Below, in pieces: positions 34,401 through 35,352 of a DNA stretch of 35,352 nucleotides. The notes beneath the pieces are model-generated. The model ran no database searches. It worked only from the letters and a program-made list of their open reading frames with translations, and was not told where the DNA came from. The stretch is from Victivallales bacterium (GTDB taxonomy: Bacteria > Verrucomicrobiota > Lentisphaeria > Oligosphaerales > Oligosphaeraceae). Positions within the stretch are counted from its first letter, which is position 1. Each line of letters starts with the position of its first letter. Location: assembly GCA_017431255.1 (NCBI GenBank), contig JAFRLI010000116.1, forward strand, positions 1-35,352, read 5' to 3'. Both the position numbers and the translations under genes were made by a program.

Positions 34401-35267
34401 CAGACCCAGTACGACTCCGGCATGCGCAGCGTCGAACCGAACGATGAACTCATCTTCGGTATGGCGGGCGAGGCCTCCGCCACCCCGAAGGGACCGGTCT
34501 TCCCCGGCATCTATTCCCTGTCGTTCAAGGGCGGCCTCAGCAAGGATGTCCGCGAAATCGCCGACAGTGCGACCTGGACCGTCAACGCGACCGTCCCCGC
34601 CGGCGCAACCCTGACTCTCGACTGGTCCAAGTCCGCCTCCAACCAGGATGATGTCTACTCCATGCCGACCACGTACATCTTCTCCATCGCCAATGGCGAC
34701 GAGGCAAAGGATATGCGCGAGACAACCAGCATCCTCCTCGACAATGCGGGCGGCAAGTCGGAACAGGCCTTCACTCTTGACATTACGGTCACGAAGCGCC
34801 CGGCACCCGCCTACAGCCTGACCATTCCGCTCACACCTGGCTGGAACCTCATCGGCGTCCCGTGCGTCCTTGACGAGGAATCCAACGCAGCCATCGCCGC
34901 GATGGACTACCAGGTCTGGCTCCCCGAATCCCAGGCCTACGTCAGCACTGGCGAGACCACCTTCGCGCCTGGACAAGGCGTCTGGCTCTTCGCGGAAACT
35001 GCCTCCACCATCACCCTCAAGGGCGAGTATGCAGAGTCCACTGACGTTCCGCTCGTCCAGGGTTGGAACCTCGTCGCTCCCATCGCCGACAAGGACAACA
35101 CCCCACACTTCAATCCCACCAAAGGCTCCACCACCATCCCTGAAGTCTGGTACTGGACGTCCACGGGCAACAAGCGCCTCCTCGATGACGAGGAGTGTGT
35201 CATCGGCAGAGGCTACTGGCTCTATTCCAACAAGAACCAGACCCTCCAACCCAAAACAAATCCCTAA
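28461..35267 (+). CDS. Giant secreted multidomain protein (FN3, Kelch, cohesin-like, Calx-beta-like, dockerin)
   Basis: 2268 residues from the ATG at 28461 (AAAGGAA upstream). A signal peptide ends near residue 40 (LRA-DD). In order: an unidentified beta domain (about 45-170), an FN3-like domain (about 190-275), and a second FN3-like domain whose halves lie near 290-325 and 675-735, separated by a seven-bladed Kelch propeller (seven GG motifs, about 330-670). Ig-like modules follow (about 735-1235, the last a Big-type), then a cohesin-like domain (about 1235-1430), two Calx-beta-like domains (about 1533-1750), a dockerin-like pair (1757-1800) with DFDGNGVIDYQD as a complete calcium loop and a degenerate second loop, a second cohesin-like domain (about 1822-1970), and a C-terminal pair of 'GWNL...GxWL' repeats (about 2120-2260). 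No LPXTG or PEP-CTERM anchor is visible. It is probably surface-associated adhesion or scaffold material; substrate unknown. Confidence 0.85.
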   Translation: MKNNVSSWSRVLRGMWKAGMACLLAIVCIHAVSMDLRADDEAGYVTYPVQNAFYRQDSDTFAIKIHLKPSDFEATGFHFYLSQYYYDEEESAVKKSGKLGAHFETDPSVLSDQGDGFVLKDNFNEMDVKWTELGFPGHYYYYFKVELSGATSTVYEGDFYFAETDDVCDAGEIIRDGDDPNEELDIYRPGTTTISANWDPFTEDNFLPAAARYEVIWADPDNEENVLATAETTETSASAEVELVDGDKWFVTVKAYDANGVILATATSNGFTAYLDVTPPTVTSVLDEGITGSFSTLTASWEATDDIGVTGYRYRLIENPNSLEWIADEGELSTARDSYGTVVVDGTIYIIGGMDGTSVLDTVETYDPETTSWTTLDATLNTGRADFATATTADGTIYVFGGYDNEGNIVDTIEAYADGAWTVCETPFPEEVGGLVGAQAIAVADNLIWIFGGYDASWNLITAVYEFDTEAGTITPVEGVNLSKGRSNFQVILQKREESNCIVVAGGLDETGAALSSIDILDVTNASASSINMDTARTAFALVTVPAVSDSNLEDVLLIGGQDANGAALDTVYRVSATGNGEKLTATMTTPRASCAAIWLSACNQLLVIGGVDSESNPLATTETAPADGSVWTEASNLTAETGRFGNAVALVGLDADETIVTYGGFSGGDFTTTTEHRLVIEVIQDWTETTEKSVTITDLDLMDGAIYIFQVEASDEEGNVSTVASSAGVTIDGTYEMIVLSCDYLEDGMETIRRTYTVNVSKLNESYDVVSYSYTLTCDNTEVASGTDCALDTPIEMQGLENVGAYVLTVKGKNGEEVEQQKDTTLSWTVTMPAIEVEEDTLPDDGAVVTENIPCGFNVSSDVTKLGILVYFPETEEEEPDWSKGLEVSVSDGYYYTNLDLHPNYDPKKAVCMFRAIYTDEVLGDIYSEVISRTYTVVKKCVDLAFNPEIEEGCLTATDELTVTVTDHTGAGLVTTYSYTVTKDGEDYVSEDDIDIDEPIELTALEAGEYVLSVTGEGVEEPETFTFNVVAATFASFSPEVDEPTTETDFTATVNLNGLASYKYQIDDGEIVEVTAAEGEEIVLTFDVTGLSTGLHTVNLWGVDSYGYEQTVPTVQEIQVKNDIPFGDRLTATITSDSPSVQDTETASFTVTFSEEIMAAPAISAFMVTNGTVSEVSSSEDGYTVSVTPDALAEGVSSQKLELSLLANQVYSKAKGTGNAASNTASILVYGEDPLLAFSLSAFAVDQDTLVPNWEQPIDDEYPVYKGDYFAVLVSASTPDAFVGGEVKLAFDYSRFTLVGPRLDATKPLDKENFDVNTAVLAPYNNDGTENDLSLTSADLAKDEGDITAVSISGMAILKGANGKKVVETSEDGAYFYLVFQAHKEDGAEDTDFTLEAGSGNLYLKDADLLVNGDTCIDYGEPMEIVVAAHKSTLRISGPEQVNIGDEIMVFVENDVEREEDLEITLKYTIGSKTTTLEPVTLEAGESSSDPVVFVAPGTPDTADYKLKLMFKSVSPSTKIASKKSYIIKVKNAFATLTLTTDTASVIKGENLLVTLTLSQALAEDINVTLTTTIGGTTEECGSVTIAAGETSADFNYQVPDDMKVTGDSTITFNPVCENRYISDCIGADVTIVDQYCQDISLAFSDGEIEEGQTSTLVASLPQGITAGEDLEFTMDVSKGSAVYGTDFILSDTIAIPKGQNSATVTLTSYDDGGDYGNKEAMVSLTAMTCGGVTYDNFTPVTASLVIRDNFVKPGDFDGNGVIDYQDYVNLTSQFGIAAGDPDFDPVYDLYPDGVIDYYDYVVLTSMMDEETRGEQFRAGEVATIHLMTDKTIIEVGQVFHLYIYMAVNSEEKGVRAYSVNVHFGENVAVDGSFDVANYLQGGLTYVPNGTLSDGAIIQLGGSINPADNTYATTVGLQNSDTLVAAIPFVATKPGKSELSIRNPLIGIKGVALSGDSVINEDVLSIEVIEAGSEFLTAIQTQYDSGMRSVEPNDELIFGMAGEASATPKGPVFPGIYSLSFKGGLSKDVREIADSATWTVNATVPAGATLTLDWSKSASNQDDVYSMPTTYIFSIANGDEAKDMRETTSILLDNAGGKSEQAFTLDITVTKRPAPAYSLTIPLTPGWNLIGVPCVLDEESNAAIAAMDYQVWLPESQAYVSTGETTFAPGQGVWLFAETASTITLKGEYAESTDVPLVQGWNLVAPIADKDNTPHFNPTKGSTTIPEVWYWTSTGNKRLLDDEECVIGRGYWLYSNKNQTLQPKTNP

Positions 35268-35287
35268 TCCTTAACCCATAACCTACC

Positions 35288-35324
35288 GCGGACCCGCGCC
35301 ACTTGACGCGGGTCCGCTTTTTTT
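35288..35324 (+). terminator. Strong Rho-independent terminator
   Basis: A perfect 11-bp stem GCGGACCCGCG (35288-35298) and CGCGGGTCCGC (35307-35317) with an 8-base loop, followed directly by seven T (35318-35324), 20 bases after the giant gene's stop codon. Confidence 0.95.
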
Positions 35325-35352
35325 GTGGTACAGCAGCCTTCCAGCGGACCCC

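Noticed and set aside
1-35352. tRNA, rRNA or known riboswitch
   Set aside because: No cloverleaf, rRNA-like segment or recognisable riboswitch core was found by eye in the intergenic regions.

Overview
The window looks like chromosomal DNA of a Gram-negative, outer-membrane-bearing bacterium, most plausibly from the PVC group (Lentisphaerota/Verrucomicrobiota-like). That placement is an inference. It rests on bamA, an LptF/LptG-type permease and Pal-type genes, an intracellular-looking sialate O-acetylesterase, sugar-phosphate isomerase-like genes, and a giant secreted protein combining Kelch, cohesin-like, dockerin and Calx-beta-like parts with 'GWNL' repeats at its C-terminus. No rRNA, tRNA, transposase, integrase or CRISPR array was seen.

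Layout. (1) 1-6733, minus strand: a tight envelope operon bamA > lptF/G-type permease > lepA > lepB, with gaps of 4-14 bp. The last ~150 bp at the left edge switch reading frame. (2) 6734-7083: divergent intergenic region. (3) 7084-10849, plus strand: a four-gene cluster of secreted or lipoproteins (YcfL-like, LpoB-like, one unknown, one CsgG/TolB-like), ending at a hairpin terminator. (4) 10967-16222, plus: one 1751-residue protein with transglutaminase-like, DUF4011, SF1 helicase and Vsr-like nuclease parts, a probable defence gene. (5) 16224-16366: a 143-bp intergenic element with terminal inverted repeats; a related copy lies at 24690. (6) 16408-17184, plus: a TIM-barrel sugar isomerase/epimerase-like gene. 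(7) 17191-24519, minus: a run of five genes read from right to left: an eight-fold zinc-ribbon protein with a degenerate SGNH domain, a Pal/OmpA lipoprotein with an Asn-Gly-Ala repeat linker, a Nudix-LipA fusion, a sialate O-acetylesterase family protein and an EamA-type transporter. (8) 24520-25025: a 506-bp divergent region with the second repeat copy and an AT-rich promoter-like stretch. (9) 25026-28195, plus: DEAD-box RNA helicase, SpoU/TrmH methyltransferase and a metallophosphoesterase with a GNH-to-GNR change. (10) 28461-35267, plus: the giant 2268-residue secreted protein, with its own promoter candidate and a near-perfect Rho-independent terminator.

The most unusual items are the Nudix-LipA fusion, the eight zinc-ribbon repeats joined to a catalytically degenerate SGNH domain, the giant protein in which a seven-bladed Kelch propeller appears to interrupt an FN3-like domain, and the dispersed intergenic repeat. 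Family assignments are by motif reading only; no database search was possible.
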